This document shows, one piece after another, positions 1 to 12,515 of a stretch of 64,000 nt of DNA. How positions within the stretch are numbered: position 1 is the first letter of the stretch; the number at the start of each line of letters is the position of its first letter. The stretch comes from Bolinopsis microptera (Eukaryota; Ctenophora; Tentaculata; Lobata; Bolinopsidae), in contig NC_087082.1 of NCBI RefSeq assembly GCF_026151205.1, positions 9,434,901 through 9,498,900 of the forward strand, written 5' to 3'. The notes beneath the pieces were generated by a model. It was not told the DNA's origin. It worked only from the letters and a program-made list of their open reading frames with translations, and searched no databases. The position numbers and the translations under genes are program-made.

Positions 1-371
1 CGAAATCGTATTATTATTTGCATTCCGTTCGTTCCAAGTAATATTAAAGTTTGAATGGCAGAGTTAGTGGCTGCCATGTGCAAACACTACATGTGCTTTG
101 TACACACCACGGTGAGGGAAAAGTAACCCTATTTCCGATTACATTTTATGTGTACTGTAGCTGCCCCTGCTGATCAACCAGCATTCTGCAATCTTGGTTT
201 TATAATATGGGGTCATGGAGTGAGAGTTAACAATGTGTGCAACAAATTTTAAAAATCCAATTTTATTATGTGGCCCCACCCGTCTGAGAGAAATAACCTT
301 GCGTTTCGTAAAGAAAAGTAGATTTAATTCTTGACAACTGTACAGTAAATTAACGTGTTTATTTCGTGTAG
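1..371. other. intron of the hnRNP F/H-like gene
   Basis: This stretch precedes the first recognisable exon and ends with the acceptor TTCGTGTAG at 363-371. I see no coding signal in it. It is most simply the intron before the exon at 372, so the 5' part of that gene lies outside the window. Confidence 0.6.
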
Positions 372-3300
372 GTCAAGCAGCTGGAGACGGATACGTACAG
401 TTTGACAAGGAGTGTGACATGAAGGACGCTCTGAACAGACACATGGAGAAGATTGGACACAGGTTTGTGTAACTCAGTTTCCTTGTTAAATCACGTACAC
501 CGACTAAAGATGCAGTTTGTGTAACTTCCGTTCAGGGTCCAGACCCAACACCAACTTAATTCAGTTAAATGAGAGGAAATGTTTCTAGATATATTCTACC
601 GTTATTACAAGCGCATGATAACTGGCATTATTGTGAAGTTTTGTATGCTACCAAATAAAATGATTCTTTCAATCTTTCCTATATCACCTTGATTTATAAT
701 GTAATTTAAATATATATAATTTATGTAAATGTGAATTTGGTCCCAACACTGCCACTAATAATACACTGTACCTTACGTGAATTATATCTACTAGAACTGT
801 GATGATGTAAATAATGACAAAAGAGACACTGTGCCGTGCTAAATAAATAATATTTACAAAGTAACAAGTTTATTGTGTCGGAGAATTGTTAAACTGTTGT
901 GTACCGACTCCGGCGCGGTGCACAATGAAATCACAATATCATATTTATGTGCCTACCTTATTTTCAACAACGAAACCGCAGTTGTTGTTAAGTGTAGTGC
1001 ACAGTGTAAAATAATTAAATGGTGTGCAGGAGAATCACCAAGATAAGCTAACGAGGACCCATTCATATTATGTGCTAATATATAGTTACTCTACAGTTAC
1101 TTTTGTAACTATTTCACCATGATATCACACCACTAACACTAGTAGTAGTAGTGGTTACACCCACCAGTCACAACTAATTCTAGTCACCACTACTATTTGT
1201 AATGTTACAAGGCGTGTGTACTTCCAATTGAGAGACCGACAATAATTGTTTACTATCACTGACCCCACAGATCACTCAATGTGAGGACTATTCTATCTCA
1301 ATGGGTTCTAATTTCACAGACATTAGTAGATAGTTTGTACTTATCCCTGTAACATGGAACACGTGTACTATAATTATAGGTGTGTCGTTATTGACTACTA
1401 TCATTTAAATAGTCCCCTAACTCCGTGTCCCCCCTCCAGGTATATCGAAGTGTTCCAGGCGTACAACGTGACAGATTTAGATGACATGCCCAAGTCCCGG
1501 CCCATGAAGCCCCTCAAACCCTGGTCCTACCACCCTGACCAGGCTGGTTATAATGTGTATGATAACGAGTGGGCATCGCCTCCCCCTCACCGCATCCCTC
1601 CCAGACCTTACCACTGTCTCAGAATGCGAGGTTAGTGCGAGGGCTGTAGGGTGTAGAACGAATATAAACTGGATAACCTGAATATTGCTTTATTATGGTC
1701 GTGGTCTTGACCATTATGTAATGGCATAATGGATATTTTTCACCAAAGTCCATGGCCAAAACTTAAGAAAAGCTGGTCAAGGTCCATTATTTCATTAAAA
1801 TTAATGTTTAGAATTCGATGTCTGTTACGTGTTGATCCCTGAGAATAATTAATTGTCGTCTAAAAGATTGAAATTATGCGGATATCCATGAACTCAATGA
1901 CCACTATGACCACGGCACCCTGAAAGTTTACCCCCGTATTTTCACAATTGTGTAGTGCGTACTTCCTTGGGATAGATAATGCTGAGTGTGAGCTTAATGT
2001 TAGGCTATGTAGATCGTGCTATATGGGAACCAGTGACGTTGGTTAGTGTGGGTCATTCTACCAGGTATTAAGTCAGAACTCTTCAGAATGTTTTCAAATT
2101 TAGGCAGATTGCTTTAATTTTGGGTATTGCCTTGGCAAGTTGGCAGTTTTAGCTTCTGGGCTAGCCACTCGTTTTGTGTCATAGATTTGAGATATGCACA
2201 GTTGTCCAGATTTAGGATATTTGAGCCATGAATGAAAGAATAAATACAACTTTAAAACCCTAAAAGCCTACTACTGCTTAAATAAGATGTAATTGGCAGC
2301 TGTATTTTCCATTACTTTTGTAAATCTAGCGTCAGCTGTTATGATTGAAGGTCGTAATAAACAGATCTAAACATGTAGCACGCCAAAGTTGCATGATACT
2401 TGATAGTTTCGACCAAACTATCGGCCAGACGTTATATTCCGAAGAGCACGCAATCTGCTGATCTGCTCTTGTACTGGTAAATCACTGTGCCCTATTCTAA
2501 ACCAGGCTTGTCTGCTTAGAATAGGGCACAGTGATTTTAGAATAGGGCACAGTGATTTTAGATTAGGGCACAGTGATTTTAGAATAGGGCACAGTGATTT
2601 TGTACTGGTCTCAATGCTCGTGTTTTGTCCATAAATATATTTTACTGTGTGTGACTGGTGAGCAACCTCACCATCATTACAAATCTCATTAGTTGCTTTT
2701 TCAAAAACAATAAGCTTCATTACATAATGTTAAATTCTTACAAAAAGAATAAGTTGATGAATAACATGATCATTGTCTGTAAAGTCAAGACGTATCTATA
2801 GATCTACGTATTTAGACGTATTTATAACTTTATTCTCATTAAAACTGTATCACCACATGTTGGTCTATCAATAACAATATCTTAAACGTGTATCACCAGA
2901 TGTTTGTGTATTAATAACAATATCTTAAAATCAGGTCTCCCGTTTGAGGCAACGGAGCAGGATATCGCAGATTTCTTCGACCCCATTATGCCAGTACACA
3001 TCCAGCTCGTCTTTACAAGACAAGGACGACCCTCTGGTGAAGCTGAGGTAAAAAACTTTTATTTTATAATTTTCTTAAAGTTACTTTTCTTATTCTAAAC
3101 TATTTTCTTGTCTTTCGTGGGCCTGAGGTAGGCACCCTTTTCTTTAGTCTCGGCTAATGGATTATTCATCAGGTGACATTTGGCAACTACAACGACTTGA
3201 CGAATGCTTTGCTCAAAGACAAAGAGTATTTGGGTTAGTTTCCGTGGTTACAGACCTTTGAGTTTACTGGTGCGAGACTTTCTAGGCTGTTTAGTGTACC

Positions 3301-4006
3301 ACTTACTAACTAACCATTTCGCGTGTTTTGGTGATAAGGTAACTGTAAAAAATGTTTAATCCTAGAAAATCTCAATCTCCAGGACAGAGATATGTTGAGC
3401 TGTTTAACGAGAGTGCTGGTAATGCGAGTAACAACAATCCTGGTTATCCACCCAATCCTTATCCCGGTCCTGGTCGCTTCCAAAGTGAGTACTGAGTGAC
3501 CGTTTAGGTTTAATGGTTTCGCGATTGAATGCGCGCGGTACGGTGGTGCTGAAAAAGTTGGCTTTATAAAATATTGGCTGTATTGTCATAGAAAATAACA
3601 AATTGACAGTAGTATGTCATGCTTCGTGCGCGCGGCGCTGGCCAAATAGTGAGCCGCGTGAGGTCGGTAGCCTTAGGGGCTTTCGGCATGGTGAGCATGC
3701 GACAAATGAGTTCATATTCACCGTTACACTTGTCAAAAGAACCAGGTCTATTGCGAGAAAGGACTCTGGAAGTTTACTCTCTAAAACTCTCACATATAAT
3801 TTGGACGTGGTCGGTGACTCGGTTGAGGAGGATTTTAAAAACTATTGCTGCATAGGCCAGAGTTCTATTTCGATCATTATAAATTCAAAGATATATAAAC
3901 GGTTTTGCCCAAATCTTGCAGCAACCGAAAAGATTGACCTATTATTACTTCAGATCAGCCCCCACGAAGCAACAGGATTCCCAACAGACGGTACTATGAA
4001 CGCTAG
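372..4006 (+). CDS. hnRNP F/H-like quasi-RRM RNA-binding protein, 3' part
   Basis: Six exons join in frame: 372-462, 1440-1630, 2935-3047, 3173-3233, 3383-3484 and 3954-4006 (TAG), giving the last ~202 residues; the 5' end is outside the window. The first exon is the end of a quasi-RRM (VQFDKECDMKDALNRHMEKI, then GHRYIEVFQ across the intron). After a Pro-rich linker a complete second quasi-RRM follows (LRMRGLPFEATEQDIADFF ... GRPSGEAEV ... QRYVELFNES). The tail is Asn/Pro/Gly-rich and ends RRYYER. GLPF, GxAxV and RYxExF are signatures of the hnRNP F/H, GRSF1 and ESRP group, nuclear proteins that bind G-rich RNA and steer splicing. Which member this is cannot be fixed without the N-terminus; the short tail resembles hnRNP F/H more than ESRP. 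Introns are 125 bp to 1.3 kb. Confidence 0.88.
2479..2600. mobile_element. 122-bp terminal-inverted-repeat element in intron of the hnRNP-like gene
   Basis: The insert starts AAATCACTGTGCCCTATTC and ends with the exact reverse complement (21-bp inverted ends). It is flanked by a 9-bp direct repeat TGTACTGGT at 2470-2478 and 2601-2609. Inside, the terminal sequence is repeated as about four 21-bp tandem copies. This looks like a very small foldback-type non-autonomous DNA transposon. Superfamily is not assigned. Confidence 0.65.
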
Positions 4007-7000
4007 ATACTCTTGACAACGTTCGGCAAAGATCCTCAACAATTGATATCTTTTGCCTTTAACCTTAGAACTTTGTGTTCTATTGTTGTCATGGTTACTG
4101 CTTGCTTTTGTCATGGTTACTGTCCCGCAGACTCATCGTCTCGTACTCTTTAATTTTTATTAAGCTTTATTTTTGTACCTTTTCCAAAAAGATGATTTGA
4201 AACTAGACGGTATCCGTAGTTATACACGTGACCGTTCTGTCGGAGCCTCACATCCCAAATTTCCTCAGAAATTACCTACTTCAAATTCTTTGAATGATTT
4301 CGGATTCTTGAATAGCCCTGATCAGAAAATTCAAATTAGCATTAATAGCTAGTTGATTTAGGAACCCTTTCAGTTATTTATTCCATTACAAAATCCGAAG
4401 CTTGAAATTCTGCGACCAGTTTCAACGTTTGTTGATAAAATGTCACAACCTTTTCTCCGACGCCAGAACGGTGGTCTATTTATTGTTTTACAACTCAGTG
4501 ACAGGTACTTAATGAAAATGGGAGGACAGAAAGTGTTATTGATCTAGATATATGTGCTATGCTGGTGCTTCTTAGGAGACTGTGAAACAGTTTGTAATTG
4601 GAAAAGAAATTAGAACTGTGACACGGAGTAATTTATTTCGTTTTTATTGGAACATATTTAACCTGTCACTGCTTTGTTTATAGTATTTGTTGTACAGATA
4701 TTTTGACGAGAAGCCCTAGTCCAAAGTAAGTGTTTTAACAGCTTTTTCAAACGTATTTATGTGTTAACCTCTGCAAGAAGAAATCGGTTCAATACATCTC
4801 GATTTAAAAAATCTCGACCTATTTGAAAGAAACATATTACCGCCGTATCTATTTTCCAAATATATAATGCTAATCCGGCATATTGCCTCATCACGATGAG
4901 TTCACTATTTATTGATACGTTATATCAGAGTCTAGAGGGCCGGACCGATAGGCTGGCTGACAGGCGACAGAGGGACAAGGAGATAACGCCAGGTCCGGCT
5001 CTGCTTGGCTCTGTGAGAATGTGTGAGCCACTGTGTTTATGTAATATGAATTTCCGTTACATTTTTACAATATTCGAGTTTACCTTATTTTCTTATGGGC
5101 ATTTTTGGGGACTGGTGGTGAAAAATTCAAACTCAGAATTGTGGTCCTGTAAGTAAAATAAGAGCACTGCCAATATATCATGTGACATATACAGAACCAT
5201 ACTCACTGCAGCAGATATGGCGAGAGGTACAGTTTATATACCTTACTATTAATGCTAGTCCTGACAGAGATGTTAGTGTCATCAATAGAATTTCCCACGG
5301 CTCAATGATTGATTGAAATTTATCTGACAGGATGGCGTGAGGTGGCCAAGTCCTGAGAACGTGCCTGGCTGGCGTGGGTTTCCGTAGTAACGTGCCATCA
5401 TGGCGTTCGTTTCCATGAGAGTACCCTGCATGGAGTAAGTTAGCATTACTAAATTGGCTTGAATTATTGAACACGTGAGCAAAAGGATCACCTTTAATTG
5501 CGGCTGGTTCGTAAATGGAGTAAATAGTAGGTAAATACCCAAATTAAAAGAGTCAATAAAGCCCTGTAAATGTATCATACCCTTGATGACTTGATGCAAG
5601 CTTACTGAAATTAGATTGGTGAAATAAGGGGCTGGACTGAATATCCATTGGCTAGCACTCGCTAAAAACCCCCAAAAGCCTGGATCTCTGTGGCATGATG
5701 TTATATTTAAGTGCTTTAGAACTTAAGTCTGTTGTTAAGTGCTTAGTAAAACTCCTTAACAAATTAGGCCAATAGAATTATCTCCAAATAAAGCGGACCA
5801 GCTCACGACTAAATAGCATTAATAATCGGTGGCTCGATCCTCGAGGAACTTAGCTTTTGACCGTTATTGTGCAGTCACGTGCCCACCCCGGCCCACCACA
5901 TCCATCAATAGGAAAATATTCTGTCGTAATAAATTTTGAGCGAGTTTAAGTGAATATTTTTGACAAAGACTTCACGCCAGCCTGTCCACGTGGTCAGACT
6001 GAGTAGTTACCTTAGTAGCAGTTCTCTGGCGTGATTGGGTTGTACTTGCCACGTGCACGGTTAGAGGAGTGTTATTGACAATTGATATTTGGTCGTCATT
6101 CCATCGAGGATTTCCATTTCAGTTATTAATGTGTCAATAGCACTTACTGAAGACTGAGCTAAAGTCATAGCTTCACTTTTCTTGTCAATAACTCGGGAAA
6201 TCCGCCATGCGTATTTCTCATTTTGACATTAAGCTGCTTTTGTTCCGACATTTTCCGGCTAGATCATAGATTGGGCCTGGTCTCTATCTTTTAAGATGTG
6301 CCGTATTATTACTATGATGTATTGTTGCTTCATGCTTGATATCGTTTTATGAGTCTAGGCGATATAATTATATTTTAACAGATCTCAATTAGGAATAGGC
6401 GTAAGACTAAGTGACAAATAATATTTAAGTATTTTTAGATATTGTTTGATGTCCATTATCGGTTGTAAGTTTTGCAGCCCTAAACAGGTATGAGGTAAGG
6501 CCCTTAGTTTTAATGAAACCGTTAGACCTGCAAATAAAAAAGGTCGGCTGATGAGGCCAAAAAATGTATGAACTAGTAGTCAGTAGTACTACTACTATGT
6601 ACTAGTAGTAGTAGTGACCTGTGTAACTTTGAACTTGGGATCGTTTTTGATCGGGTTAGTTAAAACTGATAGTGATATAAAGTTTACAATGTATGGTTTT
6701 TTTCATGATCGTGCTGTGAAGATCTGAATTTTATTTATATCATTGCAGATACTGAATGGTCAAGGGTTGGTTTGTAGTGAAAATAAAAATTTCGCAAATT
6801 CCTGCACAATTTTAGAATGAGGAAACATGAAACAGTCGAAGCCGTGGAAATCCAAAAAAGCCGATATCTTTGTCCGATAAATTTGGGCCGATAAGATGAT
6901 ATATGATTATGATGACATTGCGCCAACTTTGGGGCATGCCGGTCGTGTTACATAATATACCGATACGCGTAGCCTAAATTACCAATGTTATCCTTAGTCA

Positions 7001-7199
7001 CCCATCTCTGATCCCATAATTTAATATTAATAACGAAGCACTACTGGAGGCTAAACTCTAAAAGTTAGAATTGCCCAATGAATTCCAGTTTGGCATCTTA
7101 TCTGGTATGACCATCCAATCACATTGGCATTATCTGTATTACAGGTAGTTTATATGTATTATATATATTTCAAGTTAAGCCTCCAAGTTAAATATAATA
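4007..7199. other. intergenic, no gene recognised
   Basis: After the hnRNP-like stop codon I find no exon with a recognisable protein, no tRNA and no long repeat in this 3.2 kb. The open frames present are short and lack domain signatures. Small (CTA)n/(TAG)n stretches occur near 6580-6616. Confidence 0.5.
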
Positions 7200-7205
7200 A
7201 AGGTT

Positions 7206-7918
7206 GGGGGGGGGGGGGGGGGGGGGGGGCCAACCATATTAAAGTATATTAAAGTATATCCCCGGGTCAAAATCGGAAAAAATCCTACATTTTAATATAC
7301 TTTAATATACCTACAATTAGAAGATTTATATTCTTCGTTAAGATTTACATGATGAACTATATTTTTCACTCAGATTCGCAAGATAAGCCTGTTTTAGGAC
7401 TAGTACATGAATTTCCATCCAGATTGGTCAAAAATTGGCGGAGCTATGAGCTTTAAAAAATATGCCCATATTTGGGCATAGGCTTTTGCCCAAATTCGCT
7501 TTTGCCCAAATTCGATAAAATTTCAATATTTTTTAATGAGACTAACTCTATGTGAAAGATATAACTCAGTGTTTGTTGAATATAGTGGATACTAAGTAAA
7601 AATACCTCCATGAACAAAATTGGGAAAATTGCACATAATATCTCTGTTCAGAATACTAGCCAAAATGACTTCATTAAAATTGAAATAACTCCATCAGTTT
7701 TCAATATTTTTTCAAGAACTTTTTGGAATCGATTAAGAATTGCATTTCAAGCTTATTTTGGGTAACAATTTTCGATGTAGGCCTCCAAGGATAGGGATAT
7801 ATTAAAGTATATTGTAGGTATATTAAAGTATATTAAAGTATATCCCCGGGTCAAAATCGGGAAAAATCCTACATTTTAATATACTTTAATATGGTTGGCC
7901 CCCCCCCCCCCCCCCCCC
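7206..7918. mobile_element. poly-G-terminated foldback element
   Basis: A 24-G run at 7206-7229 is followed by CCAACCATATTAAAGTATAT. The far end reads ATATACTTTAATATGGTTGG and then a C run to 7918. The two ends are thus inverted repeats including the homopolymers, and the whole is flanked by AAGGTT at 7200-7205 and 7919-7924 (target-site duplication). Inside each arm a ~45-bp core (TATCCCCGGGTCAAAATCGG ...) lies in the same orientation at both ends rather than inverted. No transposase remains in the 713 bp. Confidence 0.75.
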
Positions 7919-8279
7919 AAGGTTACTAGAAAACCCTTTTGAGTTTTGTAGCTGTCACAGCTGCAGGGAGGGAACATATGTTGTATGTGACTCGAATTTA
8001 AGTCGTTTAACTTTAAATTTAAAATTGAAAATGAGTCAAGGATTAACTTTAAGTGACCGACAGTTTTTCGACAGATCTTCTTATAAATTATATATTCTTT
8101 CGCTCTGAATAAAAAACTCCACCTCTCTTGATGCTCGTTACCCGACCTGCCATTTCTCATTATTCGCAGAATCTGTTATTCACTTTCTGCGAATATCCAA
8201 TATTCGTTGTTGTTTATGTATAACGATGTCGCAAAACTCGCAACTTTATAGCCTTGAAACTGAAGGCCACGATTGCATT

Positions 8280-8770
8280 GAGAGGACAATACCGTATCGG
8301 ACATAATTGTCACGGACAAGTTTTTGATCACAGACCAAATTTTTCACGGACATAATTATTCACGCTCATGACCGCCCAAAAATTCCAAGAAACTGTGAAA
8401 ATTTTTGGTGATTTTTAAATATAACTATAAGTGTTTTACTCTTTTTTGAGCTCTAGAATGTGACTGAGGAGTGATTTAGATTATATTTGTCCTAGTATAC
8501 TAATTGTATCACGTGGTGACCCCCACGGTCGCTTCACTGTAGCGTCTTCGACGCTACAGGGGGAGCCGCGCACTTCGTGCGCGGCGGGTCATACAACGTA
8601 TGACAATATACTAATAAGCTTATATAGTAATCGGCTACACACATATCTACGCATATGTAATGTAGGGACACACACTCTAAAATTAATGGAAATAATTACC
8701 GGACTTTATTATTCACGGACCTAGCTTGATGCCACAGACAATATTTTCACGGACATAATTAATAACAATG
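8280..8770. repeat. repeat region with CACGGACATAATTA motifs
   Basis: Variants of TCACGGACATAATTA and CGGACTTTATTATTCACGGA recur at both edges (8300-8365 and 8699-8760), suggesting a decayed transposable element. The middle holds the hairpin cluster listed separately. I could not identify a clean boundary or target duplication. Confidence 0.35.
8535..8661. repeat. cluster of four short hairpins
   Basis: Consecutive perfect inverted repeats with tiny loops: GTAGCGTC-TTC-GACGCTAC, CCGCGCAC-TTC-GTGCGCGG, GTCATAC-AAC-GTATGAC and ACATAT-CTACGC-ATATGT, the first three within about 75 bp. A diverged version of the same block lies at about 8844-9045 (shared TTGTATCACGT and the GCGCGGCGG end), so this is part of a repeat family rather than a gene. 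Confidence 0.6.
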
Positions 8771-8963
8771 TCTGGAGAAGACAACTTAAATGCAATTTGC
8801 TCGGTTTGTAGTTTGGCGGCATATCAGCATATAGATTTAGTTGTATCACGTCGTAACCCCCCGGCCCCATTGTCATTTCACGTAGTAAAAAGTATCGGGG
8901 CGAATAAAGTCACGATACACAATACAGCCGCGCATGACTCGTGCGCGGCGGACCTACGGCTAC

Positions 8964-9046
8964 ATTACTGGGCTGCGCTCAGCCTGTCATGTGTCATTCC
9001 GCCTAATCTCTGTTTACCAACATTAAAGCCTGGGGTCCTCAGGTAA
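8964..9046 (+). repeat. dispersed repeat, copy 1 (second at 26303-26388)
   Basis: The stretch from CATTACTGGG through GCGCTCAGCCTGTCAT, ATTCCGCC, AATCTCT and GCCTGGGGTCC to CAGGTAA recurs in the same order at 26303-26388. It is a short interspersed repeat of unknown class, with no coding capacity. Confidence 0.6.
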
Positions 9047-9079
9047 CGGCTACAATGTACAACGTGAGGCAAGGATTTA

Positions 9080-9787
9080 GGGGTCGTTCACAATCACATA
9101 TTACGTAATCACTTTTTGGCAAATTTTAAACCAAATCGATATATTGTTTTTAAGTTTATCCAATCCTTTTAGTTTTAGCTTTTTTTGTTTATGATTTTCC
9201 TGGTCCGTTTTACTTATAGCAATACTAATATGTAATATGGCACGGCCATATTTTGACTAATGACTATGAGTATGTACTTGCGACGCGACGAGGGCCCCGT
9301 CAATTCTAATATGTCGCTACTGGATGATGATTAATCACTCTACACTCGAATGTCACGTGACTTTTTCGGTCGTTGATTACGTAATCCAAATTTTCTTTTT
9401 TACCCTCTAGAATAATAACAATTTGACAATATAATATTTTAATTCAAATTTCATTCAATTTCACTCTGATAGTGATATAAAAATTTAGAAATTGATCGAA
9501 TATCCGGCTATAATAGTAACTGTAAGTAGTTTAGAAGGTGCTCGGCCGGATATCATAACAATGATTTCGGCTCATCATGATCGATAGCATGATCAGGGTA
9601 GCATGAAACGTAGAGAAAAGTGTTTTCTAGGAAAAGTCAAGGGGGGGGGGGGGGGGGTCAGGCCATGATGACGTAATATTGCTGTCAGGAGGGGGGGGGG
9701 GTTGGGTCTTGATTACGGTTGATTACGGAAGGGGGGAGGGGGGTTAAAATTGCTAAAATATTGATTGCGTAATATGTGAACGACCCC
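9080..9787. mobile_element. large copy of the GGGGTCGTTCAC MITE family
   Basis: It begins GGGGTCGTTCACAATCAC/ATATTACG and ends with the inverted CGTAATATGTGAACGACCCC. Three shorter relatives lie at 14409, 40992 and 46196. Poly-G runs occur at 9641-9657 and 9691-9701. The 3-bp flanks are TTA and TAA. TIRs starting GGG with a TTA-type 3-bp duplication fit the PIF/Harbinger superfamily, but no transposase is visible in the 708 bp. Confidence 0.7.
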
Positions 9788-9796
9788 TAACTTGTA

Positions 9797-9905
9797 GGTT
9801 TATAACCTACCATTACCAAGACGCGCGCCGAGTTGGACTCTTCGATCGACGGTCTTAATATTTGAAACAAATATTTTACGAGTTATATCACCCGTTAATT
9901 TGTCA
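9797..9905 (+). repeat. dispersed repeat shared with 24626-24712 (opposite strand)
   Basis: GTAGGTTTATAACCTACCA, GCGCGCCGAGTTGGACTC and ATTTTACGAGTTATATCACC appear here and, as the reverse complement with small changes, in the centre of the foldback element at 24021-24890. No coding content. Confidence 0.6.
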
Positions 9906-9984
9906 CGCTCAGCTTGAGCTAGGACGTGATTATTTGGACGTGTCTGACGTCTGTCTGGTTTGACCACACTGACACATGTTTAAT

Positions 9985-10963
9985 CAAGGTTGTTAAATAC
10001 GTCAAATTTTCGTGAAATAATACGACGTATTCGGTTCTAATAGGGGGTGCACGATAAAAATAAACTTGCTCGGATTTTCAAAATTTTTGTACCATTGTTT
10101 TCTAGAGACTGTGAGAATTTTCACAGTACCAAATTTGTTATACTTTTTTGGAATGATCAGTGAGCTTCGCCGAGGTGCCATATTTGATGGTGCGCGGCTT
10201 TTGGAGCAAAATTAGGTGTTAAAGTCGCGTAATTTGACGAAATTCGTTGATTTTTGTCATATTATTCCGTCATATCTTCGGTTTCTGAATATGAATCATG
10301 CTGAAAATTTGTCAGAACCTTCCAATCATACTTAACTACCGAACCTAATTTAGTTGGGAGAGATTGGCCTTGATTTAGAGGTCTAAAAATGACAAAATAG
10401 GTACAAATTCGTTGATAACTCAAATTCTGACCATCGAAATTGCTCAAACTAAATTAGGTTCAGTAGAACATAAGTGTTTACGTAAGCTGACCAAATTTCA
10501 ACAAAATTCTTATATGGGAAGCATTATAACTTTTCGATTGTTTCCAAAATAATGTGCTGGCCGAAATAAGAGCTAAAAAACCATTCAATGGTCAGCGCGC
10601 GCGTCTTACTGTTATGTCGATGGCGCACTGCCTAGTTCTAATAAAGAATACGTCGTAATACGCCGTAATACGGTAATTTCTATGGATTGTTAAATACGTC
10701 CACGAATACGCCATAATACGCTGATTTGTCAAAATTAAACATTACAGCTGCGCGCCACCCTCATCATTGATCATGCATTAAAGGAGTGCAGTTATACATG
10801 ATAACTTAAATTTGTAATCAAATTTCATGGATAATCCGATAAGCAAACAATTTTTTGCGCGCACGACACACCTTTTCGTAATACGTCAATTTTCGAGGAT
10901 TAATACGTATTCGTATTCCAATACGTATTCCCTCCTAATAGTAATACGTATTTAACAACCTTG
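9985..10963. mobile_element. non-autonomous hAT-like element
   Basis: It starts CAAGGTTGTTAAATACGT and ends with the inverted ACGTATTTAACAACCTTG. The flanks carry an 8-bp direct repeat TGTTTAAT at 9977-9984 and 10964-10971. An 8-bp duplication and ends of the form YARNG (CAAGG) are hAT hallmarks. The interior has many AATACG motifs but no transposase-like frame. Confidence 0.75.
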
Positions 10964-10971
10964 TGTTTAAT

Positions 10972-12513
10972 GGCAAGTGACATGCTGCCAAACCTTGTCT
11001 ACGTATATAAAGCCAAACTTGAAAGTCAAAGATATCAATACCAGCTACAACTTTACCAAAACACCTGTCTAAGTGTCTTGGAATTCTGATCGATCTGGTT
11101 GCCTGTATACTGTTCGTTAACGTAAGGTTATTATATGAAATCATGTGAGTGCTGAGTAAGTGTCAAATTAACGACAAATCTCTGAGGTAAAAACTGGAAC
11201 TGGAAGTTGGTATTAAAATGAAAGTGTATGTTGCTTCAACTGGTCTGATCTCAAATTTAGGGTTGCACTAAAATAATCATCAATGTCATCATTATGCGAC
11301 TATTTTTTGATTTGATTGATCGGGTTGATGACAGATCGTTAAGATTGCAGAAGAGGTGCATTTCTAAAGGTTAGACTTTGATAGTTGATATCTACCATTT
11401 TACTTTTGGACTTATTGGTCGCGGTTAAAGAAAACTGAATGGAGTTGTAGCGCGAGAAACTGTACGTTGTAGCGTGACGAAATCGTAGACAAAGCTACAA
11501 GCTGGAACTGATTGACGTAGTCAATCAACTAATGGAGGCCGGAGAGGCACTAAGCACCTTCATCTACAAAATATTAATATTATGAACATGTCTCTGGGAT
11601 GCTTCCACTTTCTGTGATCATTAATGCCGAGCTGATATAAATTGATACTGATAGCAGGTGCATGCTGGCTTACTGTTATATATCGATGCCTTGTTGCGAA
11701 GCTGCCAAGGCATCGCACGGCTTCATATTTTGGTCAAAAGGGATCTTTAGGTCAACAATTTTATAAAACTTTGCTCTATTTCGTTTCGTTACAGACTATC
11801 AAAGAGGTTACAGACAGTCAAAGAGGTTGTTCTCCAGCTTAACTTTACGAAATATTTACCATGTTATAATCAGTCAAAGTGACACCTTTGGCTTTATTTC
11901 GGAACTGTAAAATTAAAGTGAGCAAAATCTGTGCTGGTCTTGTAAACATACAAAATATTGGTATAAGTGGAATATTCTCAAGCTGTGAAATCGACACCAT
12001 CTGCATACCTTCAGCTTCACTCGTCAGGAATACTACTAGTACTGTTTACTCCCTGTTTAATTCGGTTCCTTTCTACCTGGTTGTTCATGCACTTGGTGTG
12101 CAGTGGTAGTGCATGGTACATCAAGGATAAAAGTAAAGTGAATAACTCACCTGATACTGATACAACCTTGAAATACTTCAAGAGACTCGCTTATTAATAT
12201 TATAACTATTGTTCTCAAACATTTGTTGCTACTTATTCTTTATATAATTATATTGGGCACTAATCAGTAATCATGATGAGCATTTATTCCAGATATTCGC
12301 TTATAGCCACAGCCTAGTAGTAGTTACTCAAAAAGTAAAGGATAAAAGGATAAGCGGGTTTTTGACAATTATCCGTCTAGTTCTACATAAATCTAATTAA
12401 TGCCATGTTCTTTAGTTCTTTGGCTAAGAACCAACCTATACGTTAAAGAAACGAGAATTGTCTTCCAAACTAATATTGAAAAGTTAGACCTTTTTCATTT
12501 TTGCTACCAAGAT
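10972..12513. other. intergenic, no gene recognised
   Basis: I see no exon with recognisable protein content and no clear repeat in this 1.5 kb. Open frames here are short and without domain signatures. Confidence 0.45.
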
Positions 12514-12515
12514 TA

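Noticed and set aside
2517-2601. Regular 21-bp repeats resembling a CRISPR array
   Set aside because: The units are contiguous without spacers and belong to a TIR element in a eukaryotic intron.
3603-4016. 137-residue open frame at the end of the hnRNP-like gene
   Set aside because: No domain signature; it spans the last intron, and the true last exon (3954-4006) uses a different frame.
4896-5599. Several open frames of 86-105 residues on both strands
   Set aside because: They overlap each other, have no recognisable domains and no splice-supported continuation.
6540-6575. CTGATGAG hammerhead-ribozyme-like string
   Set aside because: The GAAA and the remaining core and stems of a hammerhead are missing nearby.
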